From NCBI RefSeq assembly GCF_020595055.1, contig NZ_JAJDOO010000002.1, positions 186,001-250,000 on the forward strand: a stretch of DNA of 64,000 nt, in the 5' to 3' direction. The notes under the pieces were generated by a model. It was not told the DNA's origin, ran no database searches, and saw nothing but the letters and a program-made list of their open reading frames with translations. Both the position numbers and the translations under genes were made by a program. Shown piece after piece: positions 34,730-43,958 of this stretch (within the stretch, counting starts at the first letter, position 1; each line of letters opens with the position of its first letter). The stretch is from Desulfosporosinus shakirovi. Its GTDB lineage: Bacteria > Bacillota > Desulfitobacteriia > Desulfitobacteriales > Desulfitobacteriaceae.

Positions 34730-35389
34730 TTATGCCAATAAAGATTATTTTAGCGCATAGTTGAAGGGAAGACTTACGTAGACTTGATAAATTCCAAGGG
34801 GAAATGGTTGAGTAAAGAAAATTTCTTATTGAGGCAGTTATTGCAGGTATGGCTTATACATGCAATGCAGTCGTGCTTTTGGTGAATATTCTTCGAGAAT
34901 ATTCATCTCTGGTTGAACGGTATATTGTGGAAAGGGGAGCCGATTGGGCATCTTGGAGTACGTGTTTGTGAACTATGCAGAAACGATTTTATTCAAGTTT
35001 CTCATCCTTACAGGTTGGTTTGAATTGACAGCAGACAAACGAAAGTGTAATTTTGTGATCAGCAGGAAAGAGAACCTAAAAAGTCGAAATAATATGTTAT
35101 GAGATGATAAACCTAACATACAAATTTGAGTGGAATACATACGCCTCTCTGTGGGCAGTCATGTCAATAGAAGGGAGTAGCCCAGCAGTTTAAAATTAAC
35201 ATTGAGATGTACAAGCGGATATGATAATCTTTCTAAGGATGAGAGCGAGTTGAAGCATTTAGACCATTGTCAAAGCTAAAAACAACACTATTTAGAGTCC
35301 GCGTTGGCAAAAAGGAAGATAAATGAGTCCGAGGCCAGTGAAATTTGGGTAGATGAAAACAAAGGTCCAGATATACAGAGAAGGAAAGG
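34730..35389. other. Gene-free stretch with a hairpin and possible coding debris
   Basis: No intact gene is visible in these 660 bases. GAATATTCT-TCG-AGAATATTC at 34884-34904 is a perfect 9-bp hairpin. Short protein-like segments on the plus strand (EAVIAGMAYTCNAVVLL and, in another frame, GHLGVRVCELCRNDF) suggest a broken gene that I cannot name. The nearby recombinase makes this a possible integration scar. Confidence 0.3.
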
Positions 35390-37081
35390 TTGGAAGAGAT
35401 GGATTTAACCACGGTATTATTTAGCTTTATTGGGGGGCTGGGACTTTTCCTTTTCGGTATTAAATCAATGTCAGAGGGATTACAAGCCGTAGCCGGAGAT
35501 CGGTTAAGGGTTATCCTGGAAAAAGGGACCAAAACACCACTTCGCAGTGTTTTAACGGGCGCATTGGTTACAGCATTGATCCAAAGCAGTAGTGGTACCA
35601 CTGTCCTAACGATTGGACTCGTTAACGCAGGATTGTTGACACTTAGACAATCTATCGGAATTATTATGGGTGCTAATATCGGAACGACGCTTACGGCTTA
35701 CCTCATTGGTTTTAAACTTGAACACTATGCCTTACCGGTCATTGCCCTTGGGGTATTCCTTCTGTTCTTCTTTAAAACTAAGCGAGTAAACTATCTTGGA
35801 CAAATACTTCTAGGATTTGGTCTTCTCTTTTATGGAATGGACATTATGGGCGATGGTTTAAATCCCCTGCGAAGTTCCCCCTTCTTTATTGGTTTGATGA
35901 CCGATGTCGAAAATAATCCTCTGCTTGGGGTACTTGTCGGAACAATCTTCACTCTTGTTGTTCAGAGTAGTAGTGCAACCATTGGTGTCTTACAGGAGCT
36001 TGCGAATCAAGGAGTTATTACTTACTCTCAAGCAGTACCCATTCTATTTGGAGATAATATTGGGACGACCATCACGGCAATCCTGGCTGGAATTGGGGCT
36101 TCGGTCATGGCCAGAAGAGCAGCTGCAACTCATTTAATCTTTAATTTAATCGGTACAGCCATCTTTTTACCGCTCTTCCTAGTGGGCATTTTCCCTAAAC
36201 TCGTCATTTTATTAACCAACTATATATATGTCCTGATTCCTGGGTTTGAGGGAACTTGGAATACACTGGGAATAAAACTTCAAATTGCTCAAACTCATGG
36301 TGTCTTCAATCTATTAAATACTTGTATTCAATTGCCTTTTATTGCATTTATGGCAAATATTGTAAATAAAGTTGTTCCTGGGAATGAGGGAGAGGAAATA
36401 GTTATCATCAATGCAAAGCCTAAATATTTAGAACCTCGTTTATTTGGTAATCCTTCTATGGCTCTGGCCAATGCTAGCCGCGAGGCCTTGCGGATGGGCA
36501 GGATGGCGGGAGAAGCATATGAAAATTCAAAAGACTACTTTTTTGATCATAACCCACATAGTAAACACTTAACAGGTCAATTTGAAGCTGGGATCGATAA
36601 GCTTGAAAACGAGATCACAGACTACGTCTTAAACATTACATCCGGTAAAATGCTCACGTCTGAGCAATCGAACCAGAGTTATCGGATTCTGCAAGTGATT
36701 GGTGACATAGAACGAGTAGGAGACCACGCCACTAATCTCGTGGAACTTGCTGATTATGCTATCGAATCAAAAGTTAAATTCTCAGAACAAGCCAATAGTG
36801 ATCTTATGAATATGTTTGAGAAAGTCCAAGAGATCTTCAGGATGTCCTTAGAAGTATTAAAAACTGATGATATTGCTTTATCTGAGAAAGTACTCAAATA
36901 TGACGATATTATTGACGATCTAGAAATTAGTTTGCGTAAGAGGCATATAGAACGTCTCAGTCAAGGGACTTGTAATGGAAGTTACGGTGCTACTTTCCTT
37001 AATATCATTAGTAATCTAGAACGTATTGGCGATCACTCTGTAAATATTGCAAAATACACTCTTTTACACAGGAAAAACTAA
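35390..37081 (+). CDS. Na+/phosphate cotransporter family protein with PhoU-like tail (NptA/YjbB type)
   Basis: A 563-residue membrane protein. Two inverted repeats of the Na/Pi-cotransporter core are clear. Both have the QSSS signature: ALIQSSSGTTVLTIGL (about residues 62-77) and LVVQSSSATIGVL (about 189-201). GANIGTTLTAYL and GDNIGTTITAIL are the matching second motifs. Residues about 345-555 are a PhoU-like helical domain (IGDIERVGDHATNL, then LERIGDHSVNIA). It imports or exports phosphate with sodium. TTG 35390 and ATG 35399 are both possible starts, and GGAAAGG suits the second. It is a single-gene unit ended by a hairpin near 37138. Confidence 0.92.
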   Translation: MEEMDLTTVLFSFIGGLGLFLFGIKSMSEGLQAVAGDRLRVILEKGTKTPLRSVLTGALVTALIQSSSGTTVLTIGLVNAGLLTLRQSIGIIMGANIGTTLTAYLIGFKLEHYALPVIALGVFLLFFFKTKRVNYLGQILLGFGLLFYGMDIMGDGLNPLRSSPFFIGLMTDVENNPLLGVLVGTIFTLVVQSSSATIGVLQELANQGVITYSQAVPILFGDNIGTTITAILAGIGASVMARRAAATHLIFNLIGTAIFLPLFLVGIFPKLVILLTNYIYVLIPGFEGTWNTLGIKLQIAQTHGVFNLLNTCIQLPFIAFMANIVNKVVPGNEGEEIVIINAKPKYLEPRLFGNPSMALANASREALRMGRMAGEAYENSKDYFFDHNPHSKHLTGQFEAGIDKLENEITDYVLNITSGKMLTSEQSNQSYRILQVIGDIERVGDHATNLVELADYAIESKVKFSEQANSDLMNMFEKVQEIFRMSLEVLKTDDIALSEKVLKYDDIIDDLEISLRKRHIERLSQGTCNGSYGATFLNIISNLERIGDHSVNIAKYTLLHRKN

Positions 37082-37135
37082 AACTGTTTGCATTTGAAAG
37101 GGTTGAATCTCAGAGCATTTATTAACTTAAAAGGA

Positions 37136-37180
37136 TTAACGAGGTTTATGTAATATGATACATGAACCTTGTTTTTATTT
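37136..37180 (+). terminator. Terminator after the Na/Pi cotransporter gene
   Basis: AACGAGGTTTATGTA pairs imperfectly with TACATGAACCTTGTT, followed by TTTATTTTAG. Confidence 0.65.
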
Positions 37181-37381
37181 TAGTAGGATCAATCTTTAAA
37201 ACTGTATATTTCGTTTAGCCCAGGGGTAGGGGATTAGGAACTTCATTCTATTATTACTAGGAACTGTAATTGTGGTTGTTTCATAATGTTTATTATTTTT
37301 AAGCACTATATACTTTTGATAAAGTCAATGATAACATGTAAATAATTGAATTAATAATAAAGCTAAGGGAGTTCTATTGGT

Positions 37382-38059
37382 ATGATCCGAGTTTGGTCGT
37401 TATTTGCAATGATAATTATAGCAATCATGCATTCTGCACTTACACACTTCGTGGGCGTACCCTTCTTTAACAGCATTATCGTTAAATGCTTGATACTGGG
37501 TATCGTTTTTGGACTAATAAATTACATAGTTGCGGAAGTGTTTGTCAGGAGACTCAATAAACTTAAAAAGATCAATAAGCAACTAAGAGTAAAGCTTAAG
37601 ACTGATAATTTAATGGGAATACTCAATCGAAGAGCTTTCGATGATGATATTGAAAATTTAGAACATATCGATCCATACTCATTAATTTTCATTGACATAG
37701 ACAATTTTCGGGATTTCAATAATCGTTTTGGCCACGATGTTGGAGACAGCGTGCTAGTTAAAGTAGGAAAAACAATTCAGGATAGTGTTCGTACGAGCGA
37801 CCGAGTATACAGATATGGCGGAGAAGAAATAGTTTTGCTTTTAAGAGACTGTGATAAAAGGAACGCTTGGAAGATGGCCGAAACGATCCGCTCAGAAATA
37901 AGTGAGCTTGATAATGGATCATACCCTCAAATCACCATTTCCTTGGGAGTTTCAAGTTACCCCTACGATGGCAAAACTATTAACGATCTAATTTCCGCTT
38001 CTGATCAAGCACTCTTAAGAGCTAAACAAAATGGAAAGAATTGTACTATTTTATGTTAG
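37382..38059 (+). CDS. Membrane-anchored GGDEF diguanylate cyclase
   Basis: A 225-residue protein with two N-terminal hydrophobic segments (about residues 5-50), a short coiled link and a GGDEF domain. The active-site motif is RYGGEEIVLLL (about 147-157), the functional GGEEF variant form. DNLMGILNRRAFDDDIENL (about 75-93) is the usual domain entry, and FIDIDNFRDFNNRFGHDVGD (about 102-121) binds metal and GTP. It would make cyclic di-GMP from two GTP. No RxxD inhibitory site is visible before the motif. ATG 37382 follows AAGGGAGTTCTATTGGT. A strong terminator follows the gene. Confidence 0.92.
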   Translation: MIRVWSLFAMIIIAIMHSALTHFVGVPFFNSIIVKCLILGIVFGLINYIVAEVFVRRLNKLKKINKQLRVKLKTDNLMGILNRRAFDDDIENLEHIDPYSLIFIDIDNFRDFNNRFGHDVGDSVLVKVGKTIQDSVRTSDRVYRYGGEEIVLLLRDCDKRNAWKMAETIRSEISELDNGSYPQITISLGVSSYPYDGKTINDLISASDQALLRAKQNGKNCTILC

Positions 38060-38094
38060 CCTATAAGCCATGAAAATGAAATACACAAATCATC

Positions 38095-38132
38095 GAAGAA
38101 GGGACCCTGACATATTAGGGTCCCTTCTTCAT
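38095..38132 (+). terminator. Terminator after the GGDEF gene
   Basis: GAAGAAGGGACCCT and AGGGTCCCTTCTTC form a perfect 14-bp stem. Confidence 0.9.
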
Positions 38133-38258
38133 GTTAATTCTTGGACCAACGCATCTACATAATAAACTACACGTTTAGAGATAATAATTTGAAGTGGTGG
38201 CATAGAGACGTAGTCCTGGGCCAAGGTATTCCCACCGCAAAAGGAGGGCATTTAGATA

Positions 38259-38669
38259 ATGTTCAAGAGCAGAAAAATAGTTGCGGGGCTTATTATCGTT
38301 GTTGCTTTACTAAGCATACCTTTCTTCTATAATTTAGGAAAATCCAACAAGGCGCCTCTAATAGATTTGGATACTCCAGCTATTCGGCAACTAGAGGTTA
38401 AGGAGTGTATCGAGTCAACGGAATTTATGAAAGCTAATCACATGAAACTTCTGTACCAATGGAGAGAAGAAGGCGTGCGTGAGGGCAAAACGGAGTATGT
38501 GAATAGTAAAGGGGAAGCATATAGGCTTAGCTTTCAAACTTGCTTGAACTGTCATTATAATCCGGGAGTAAAAACGTCTGATCAATTCTGTGTTTCGTGC
38601 CATAACTACGCTGCTGTAAAGCCGAATTGTTGGGATTGTCATTTGTTACCAGACCCTCATCCCGATTGA
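38259..38669 (+). CDS. DsrJ-like triheme cytochrome c, orphan
   Basis: A 136-residue membrane-anchored cytochrome. An N-terminal helix (about residues 8-26, uncleaved anchor or signal) is followed by an exported part with three CxxCH haem sites: CLNCH (about 94-98), CVSCH (about 109-113) and CWDCH (about 124-128). The spacing and the HNYAAVKPNCWDCH ending match DsrJ of the DsrMKJOP complex, which moves electrons between the outside and the cytoplasmic sulfite-reduction system. No dsrM, K, O or P gene is adjacent; the DsrK-like gene at 4279 is 33 kb away. AAAGGAGGG precedes ATG 38259 by 10 bases. It would need cytochrome c maturation. Confidence 0.85.
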   Translation: MFKSRKIVAGLIIVVALLSIPFFYNLGKSNKAPLIDLDTPAIRQLEVKECIESTEFMKANHMKLLYQWREEGVREGKTEYVNSKGEAYRLSFQTCLNCHYNPGVKTSDQFCVSCHNYAAVKPNCWDCHLLPDPHPD

Positions 38670-38844
38670 CCTCTACAATTTAATGTGTGGATGAAAGTTT
38701 GAACAAGATATAAAGCAATTAAAAATTGGGATTTATGAAATTATGAAGATGGGATGCAGTAAAATTGAGGATGGGGGATTAAAAGGGAGGCTGGATGCTG
38801 CACCATTATGATTAATTCAGGTGAAAGCACGCCTCCTATATTTA

Positions 38845-39810
38845 TTATTTAAGACCTTTGTCATAGGGAATGCCTTCAGCTTTAGGAGCCCGGGATTTTT
38901 TAGATGTAAATGCGAGAACAACCATAGTTGCAACATAAGGCAGCATTTTGTAATAGGTTTGATTAATGTTTAAATCACCTAAGAAGGGGACCAAAGCAAT
39001 TGAATAGGCCACCGTGCGAAGAAATGCGAAGAATAACGCTGCGAGTAGAATCTTAAAAGGCTTCCATTGTCCGAATATCATAACAGCAAGTGCCAGAAAG
39101 CCGAATCCTGCAACCCCTGTATGACCATTAGTGTTCCCATTCATAACCCCAACTGCATAGAAGAATCCGCCAATACCTCCGAGGATCCCAGAAAGGCCCA
39201 CACCAGCAAAGCGCATGAAATAAACATTTATTCCAACTGAGTCAGCGGCATGTGGATGTTCGCCACAGGCGCGTAGGCGCAGACCAAACTTTGTTTTATA
39301 AAATACGATAGCAGATATAACAAGCAACACAATGCCAATGTACACAGTAATATACGTATTTTGAAATAATAATTTACCTAGAACTGGTATTTCGCTTAGG
39401 GAAGGCACTTCTTTAATATAAAAATTTTTGTTTGTGGTGATACCGTCACTGTTGAAGAACATTTTTGAAAACAATAGAATTGCTGCGGGAACTAACATAT
39501 TCAGTGCCGTACCGGTAATAGTCTGGTCTGCTTTCATAGTTACAGCAGCAAGGGATAACAACAACGAATATAGAAATCCCGCAGTTGCTGCAACGAGCAT
39601 ACCCAGAAGCAATATTACCTGTACGTCCATGGAGGCACCTTGGACAAAGTAAATAAAGAAGCAACCAAAAAATGCACCGAACAGCATAATACCCTCCAGG
39701 GCAATATTGATGACACCACTACGTTCACTGAACATACCGCCCAAGGCCACCAAAAGCAGGGGAATGGCAACTGGAAGCGTATTCTGAATCAGATAATAAA
39801 ATGTATCTAT
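38845..39810 (-). CDS. Nucleoside ABC transporter permease (NupQ-like), apparent AUA start
   Basis: A 321-residue permease of the BmpA-linked nucleoside importer type. ALGGMFSERSGVINIALEG near the N-terminus is the family signature, and GVGLSGILGGIGGFFYAVGV (about residues 205-224) is the core loop. The first canonical start (TTG, 39753) would cut off the first membrane helix. An in-frame ATA at 39810, placed 8 bases after GGAGGGAG, gives the expected N-terminus (DTFYYLIQNTLPVAIPLLLV). No ATG, GTG or TTG lies between the ribosome binding site and residue 20. It is the last gene of the operon, and its start follows the stop of the other permease by 3 bases. Confidence 0.88.
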   Translation of the reverse strand: MDTFYYLIQNTLPVAIPLLLVALGGMFSERSGVINIALEGIMLFGAFFGCFFIYFVQGASMDVQVILLLGMLVAATAGFLYSLLLSLAAVTMKADQTITGTALNMLVPAAILLFSKMFFNSDGITTNKNFYIKEVPSLSEIPVLGKLLFQNTYITVYIGIVLLVISAIVFYKTKFGLRLRACGEHPHAADSVGINVYFMRFAGVGLSGILGGIGGFFYAVGVMNGNTNGHTGVAGFGFLALAVMIFGQWKPFKILLAALFFAFLRTVAYSIALVPFLGDLNINQTYYKMLPYVATMVVLAFTSKKSRAPKAEGIPYDKGLK

Positions 39811-39813
39811 CGT

Positions 39814-40941
39814 TTACGCTCCCTCCTTTGGATCAACAGGCAGAAATTTTTTTGATCGGTTTTTCCTGAAAAGATTATTTATAAGGTTGCCAACCATAGT
39901 ATTCATAAGCATAGCAAAGGCTGAAAAATATATAATAACCGCAATCACAACATCTATGATCTCTGGTTTATAGCCGTAGAGACTTGCTAGTGTACCACCG
40001 CGCTGAATGTGAGAGACAAAAAGTGCAGAAAAAATAATTCCGATGGGGCTGGAGTTGCCTAGGAGGGCTACTGCAATACCATTAAAACCGTTCGCAGCAA
40101 TTACGCTTACCGGCTCATAGGTCATACTGCTTCCAGCGATGGTCGACGGTGCTAAAATAGCAAATGCTCCGCCAAGCCCTGCCATGCCACCTGCAATTAC
40201 CATCGTTAGTATGATATTGCGTTTACCGTTCATACCGGCGTAGGCGCTGGCATATTTGTTAAAGCCCGTTGCTTTTAGTTCATAACCAAAGTTAGTTTTA
40301 TTTAGAATAATAAATAATATTAGTGCCGCAATAATAGCAATGAAAATAGAAATATTAACACTGGAATTAGTAATTCCAAGAGAGGGTATTTGTGCCGACG
40401 TGGGGAGGTAGGAAGTTCTGGTTTTCGAGGAAATATACATCGTTGCGTTTCCTTGAATAAGCATATCTACCAGATACATACCGATATAGTTGAACATTAT
40501 GGAGGTAATAACTTCATTAACGTTCAGCAATGCCTTAAATATACCGGGGATCAAGCCCCAAAGCATTCCACCGGCCATACCGGCCAGAACACAGACTAAC
40601 CAGTGAACACTGTCGGGTAACTTCCACATAAACCCTACATACAAGGCAAAGAACATGCCCATTGTATACTGGCCCGAAGCCCCAATGTTAAATAAGCCCA
40701 TTTTAAAGGCAAAGCCTACAGCCAGACCTGTCATTAAGATAGGAGTTGCATAATAAAACACATCCCCAATGCGTTTGAAACCACCCAACAACAGTATCTG
40801 AAATCCTAAAAATGAGTTGGCAGGGCTGGCGACAGTCATAATGATATATCCAAAAACAAGCCCCAGCAATATAGCAAGCAGCACTGCAGTAAATGCCGAA
40901 AAACCTCTAGTTTTCCCCACCTTTTTGATATTGTCCTGCAT
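39814..40941 (-). CDS. Nucleoside ABC transporter permease (NupP-like)
   Basis: A 375-residue membrane protein with about nine helices. GLFNIGASGQYTMGMFFALY (about residues 78-97) and IPGIFKALLNVNEVITSIMFN (core PGIFKALLNVNEVI, about 132-145) are the conserved blocks of the nucleoside-type permeases. It pairs with the permease at 38845 to form the pore for purine nucleosides or similar compounds. ATG 40941 (MQDNIKK) is 7 bases from AAAGGAG; earlier in-frame codons lie before the ribosome binding site. It overlaps the ATPase gene by 35 bases. Confidence 0.92.
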   Translation of the reverse strand: MQDNIKKVGKTRGFSAFTAVLLAILLGLVFGYIIMTVASPANSFLGFQILLLGGFKRIGDVFYYATPILMTGLAVGFAFKMGLFNIGASGQYTMGMFFALYVGFMWKLPDSVHWLVCVLAGMAGGMLWGLIPGIFKALLNVNEVITSIMFNYIGMYLVDMLIQGNATMYISSKTRTSYLPTSAQIPSLGITNSSVNISIFIAIIAALILFIILNKTNFGYELKATGFNKYASAYAGMNGKRNIILTMVIAGGMAGLGGAFAILAPSTIAGSSMTYEPVSVIAANGFNGIAVALLGNSSPIGIIFSALFVSHIQRGGTLASLYGYKPEIIDVVIAVIIYFSAFAMLMNTMVGNLINNLFRKNRSKKFLPVDPKEGA

Positions 40942-42478
40942 TGTCATTCTCCTTTGCAATGCTGCTTTTGGCACCTGACATGTACAGACCAAGTTCTTGA
41001 ACAGTGGTTGTCATGGCGTCTAGCTCACCAACTATTTCTCCTTCATACATTACAATAATTCTATCGCTTAAATTCATGACCTCCTCCAGCTCGTGAGAAA
41101 TCAACAAGACCGCTTTTCCGGCATCACGTCTTGCGATGAGCTGTTTATGTATGTATTCGATAGCCCCAATATCAAGACCTCGGGTAGGTTGTACTGCAAT
41201 TAGCAGCTCATGTTCCTTGTCAATTTCCCGAGCAAGAATTGCCTTTTGCTGGTTTCCGCCCGACATACTTCGCATGGGAGTAATCGCCCCTTGTCCGCTG
41301 CGAACATCATATTGCTTAATCAACTTTTCGGCATATGAGCGCACGGCATTGCTTTTAATAAATCCGAAATGCTGAAACTCAGGCCGCCAATAACGCTGCA
41401 GAACCAGATTTTCTTCTAATGAATAATCAAGTACGAGACCATACTTGTGGCGATCCTCCGGAATGTGGCTCATACCTGACTTTGATCGAGTGCGAATCGT
41501 CGCCTTTGTAATATCTCTGCCGCAAAGAGTGATAATTCCATTGCTTGTTTTTTCAAGCCCTGTAAGCCCCGAGACAAACTCAGTTTGTCCGTTTCCGTCG
41601 ATACCGGCAAGACAAAGGATTTCACCTGCTCGTACATCGAAACTAACGTTTTTTACAGCATTGTTGTTATGAATCTTGGAGGAAACTGTAATATTCTTTA
41701 CAGATAGAACAACATCGCCGAGTTCCTTAGTTTCTTTATGCACCTTGAAGTTCACATTTCGTCCAACCATCATTTTTGAAAGTTCTTCCTTTGTGGTATC
41801 TTTTATTGCAACGTCACCCATTAATTTACCCTTGCGCAGTACAGTGCAACGATCGGCAACAGCCATAATCTCATTCAATTTATGGGTTATAAACAAAATT
41901 GATTTACCTTCTCTGGCAAATTCCCGCATTATTTCCATGAGCTCATCAATTTCCTGCGGGGTTAAAACTGCAGTTGGTTCATCAAAAATCAAAATATCAT
42001 TTTCACGATACAGCATTTTCAAGATCTCAACACGTTGCTGCATTCCAACTGAAATCTGTTCAATTAAAGCATCGGGGTTTACTTCAAATCCGTACTGTTC
42101 ACTTAGTTTTATAACCCTTTTCCGGGCTTCTTTCTTTTGCAAGAAGCCCATCTTATTGGGCTCAACTCCTAGAATGATATTTTCAAGAACCGTAAAAATA
42201 TCTATAAGTTTAAAGTGCTGATGTACCATGCCAATGCCCAAATTGTTGGCGTCATTGGGATTATTAATTTTAACGACCATACCATTCTTCCTGATTTCCC
42301 CTTTTTCGGCCTGGTATAAGCCAAAAAGAACGCTCATAAGTGTCGATTTTCCCGCACCGTTTTCCCCTAACAAGGCATGGATTTCGCCCTTTCTTAAACA
42401 TAGGGTAATATCATCATTGGCTGTAATGCCCGGAAATTCTTTAGTTATATTGAGCATTTCAATAATATAGTTTTCCAT
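40907..42478 (-). CDS. Nucleoside ABC transporter ATPase (NupO-like, two nucleotide-binding domains)
   Basis: A 523-residue fused double ABC ATPase. The first domain has Walker A GENGAGKST (about residues 38-46), the nucleoside-type MVHQHFKLID block (about 86-95) and Walker B ILIFDEPTA. The second domain has the degenerate Walker A GIDGNGQTE, signature MSGGNQQKAILARE and the AVQPTRGLD segment in the Walker B region. It drives uptake through the two permeases at 38845 and 39814. The binding lipoprotein gene lies 129 bases upstream. AAAGAGGTTAATT precedes ATG 42478. The family serves purine nucleosides; the exact substrate is not shown by the sequence. Confidence 0.94.
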   Translation of the reverse strand: MENYIIEMLNITKEFPGITANDDITLCLRKGEIHALLGENGAGKSTLMSVLFGLYQAEKGEIRKNGMVVKINNPNDANNLGIGMVHQHFKLIDIFTVLENIILGVEPNKMGFLQKKEARKRVIKLSEQYGFEVNPDALIEQISVGMQQRVEILKMLYRENDILIFDEPTAVLTPQEIDELMEIMREFAREGKSILFITHKLNEIMAVADRCTVLRKGKLMGDVAIKDTTKEELSKMMVGRNVNFKVHKETKELGDVVLSVKNITVSSKIHNNNAVKNVSFDVRAGEILCLAGIDGNGQTEFVSGLTGLEKTSNGIITLCGRDITKATIRTRSKSGMSHIPEDRHKYGLVLDYSLEENLVLQRYWRPEFQHFGFIKSNAVRSYAEKLIKQYDVRSGQGAITPMRSMSGGNQQKAILAREIDKEHELLIAVQPTRGLDIGAIEYIHKQLIARRDAGKAVLLISHELEEVMNLSDRIIVMYEGEIVGELDAMTTTVQELGLYMSGAKSSIAKENDNAGQYQKGGEN

Positions 42479-42607
42479 AATTAACCTCTTTATGTTTTTT
42501 AAAAGTTAATATCCTAAAAGGGGAAAGGCATTTGCCCTTCCCCTTTAAAGGGCTTCTACTTACATAAGGCTCAGGCCAATATGTGGGCAGCAAAACTATA
42601 ATTATTA

Positions 42608-43768
42608 TTATCTTACCTCAACAGTAACCTTTGAAAGTTTGAGGCTGGAAACAAGCTCCTTAGCTGTTGCATAACCGTTAGTATCAGCAACCTTGATGGT
42701 ACGGACAGGATCTACCGAACCCTTAGCTAGTGATGCATATATAGCGTCATAGTCGTTTTGGGTGAATGATTTGAATCTGTCAAAAGCATTGCCGTCTTGT
42801 TGTCCGATAATCGTTGTTGGAAGACCTACACCATTGTTGGCTGCATTGAAATAGGTAGATTTTCCTGCGAAGGTGCTCCAGCTGTTGGTTTTATAGATGG
42901 TTTCAAGAACTTGTATAACAGAAGCTCCAAGACCTTTGGTTGCAGATGTAATAACAGTATCGCTCTCATATCTCTGGTCGACGTCAACGCCGATAACTTT
43001 TTTTCCTGCTTCAGCAGAGGCCGACATGATACTTTTACCTACTGAACCGCCGCAAGCAAAGATAACCTCTGTCCCTTCCTGATACATGGTTTTTGCTGTT
43101 GCTTTATTGGTATCAGTTTCTGCAAAATCTCCAGTATAATGATAAGTAACAGAAATTGCACCTGCAGGAAGGCCTAATTTTACCGCGGCAGCCTCGGCGC
43201 CCTGCAAATATCCATAGCCAAATGCTTGAACAGCCGGAACTGCCATACCTCCCATAAAACCAAGCTTTTTCATGCCGTCCATAACAGCGGCATAGCCGGC
43301 CAGATAACCGGGCTCTTCTTCAGAGTATAGAATGCTGGCAACATTATCATTCGTTTTAAAGGTTGCGTAATCAGCAGTATGAGGTGTTCCATCTAAGAGG
43401 ATAAACTTTACATCAGGGTACCTTGTCTGTGCTTCGTAAATCGGAACCTCAAACAGAAAACCCGGTGTTACAATTACCTTAGCGCCACCGGTTACAGCCA
43501 AATCAATAGCTGCAAGATAGCCTGCGTCAGACGCTTCTTCAGGCTTATAATACTTGTGAGTAATTTTGTTTTCCTCAGCAAAGGCAACTACGCCTTCCCA
43601 GGAGCCTTGGTTAAAGGACTTGTCATCGATGTTGCCTTTGTCAGTAATGAGTGCGATTTCGAAGCCTTTGCTTGTTGCACCACCTTCACTAGTTGTACCA
43701 CCGCAGCCAGTAACCATCGCGATGCAAAACAGAAAAAGAACCGCCAGTATTGCCGAAAATCTTTTCAT
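42608..43768 (-). CDS. BMP-family nucleoside-binding lipoprotein
   Basis: A 386-residue lipoprotein of the BmpA/PnrA family. The signal peptide ends in the lipobox VTGC (Cys22), followed by a Gly/Thr/Ser linker. IALITDKGNIDDKSFNQGSWEG (core DKGNIDDKSFNQGSW, about residues 42-56) is the family hallmark, with the Asp that binds the nucleoside ribose. GFMGGMAVPAVQAFGYG and IFACGGSVGKSIM (about 236-248) are the later blocks. It delivers nucleosides to the ABC importer encoded downstream. GAGGAGGAGTATA precedes ATG 43768. A GGGAAAGGCATTTGCCCTTCCCC hairpin-like stretch at 42519-42545 follows. Confidence 0.94.
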   Translation of the reverse strand: MKRFSAILAVLFLFCIAMVTGCGGTTSEGGATSKGFEIALITDKGNIDDKSFNQGSWEGVVAFAEENKITHKYYKPEEASDAGYLAAIDLAVTGGAKVIVTPGFLFEVPIYEAQTRYPDVKFILLDGTPHTADYATFKTNDNVASILYSEEEPGYLAGYAAVMDGMKKLGFMGGMAVPAVQAFGYGYLQGAEAAAVKLGLPAGAISVTYHYTGDFAETDTNKATAKTMYQEGTEVIFACGGSVGKSIMSASAEAGKKVIGVDVDQRYESDTVITSATKGLGASVIQVLETIYKTNSWSTFAGKSTYFNAANNGVGLPTTIIGQQDGNAFDRFKSFTQNDYDAIYASLAKGSVDPVRTIKVADTNGYATAKELVSSLKLSKVTVEVR

Positions 43769-43880
43769 TATACTCCTCCTCCTATAATCTGGATATGATA
43801 GTTACTACCAAATGTATTTTACAACCCTTATATAAATTACAACTATTTTCCTATTGTTTATATAAAGTCTGGCTTTGCGA

Positions 43881-43929
43881 ACTAAGTCATCTAATAATGG
43901 TTGACTAAGTCAGATAAATGTGCTATTTT
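43881..43929 (+). promoter_or_regulatory. Promoter and two candidate MarR operator copies between the nucleoside operon and the MarR-GNAT gene
   Basis: ACTAAGTCA (43881-43889) and TGACTAAGTCA (43902-43912) are two copies of a nearly palindromic 11-mer, 21 bases apart. The second overlaps a -35 TTGACT (43901-43906); TATTTT (43924-43929) follows after 17 bases. The position suits autoregulation and control of the divergent transporter. Confidence 0.55.
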
Positions 43930-43958
43930 TAGTGAAATAACTATTGAGGGGCAACCAT

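Noticed and set aside
41676-42221. Plus-strand 181-codon open frame across the nucleoside ABC ATPase gene
   Set aside because: It lies wholly antisense to a well-conserved ATPase, is rich in Ser/Ile typical of reversed coding, and has no start signal.
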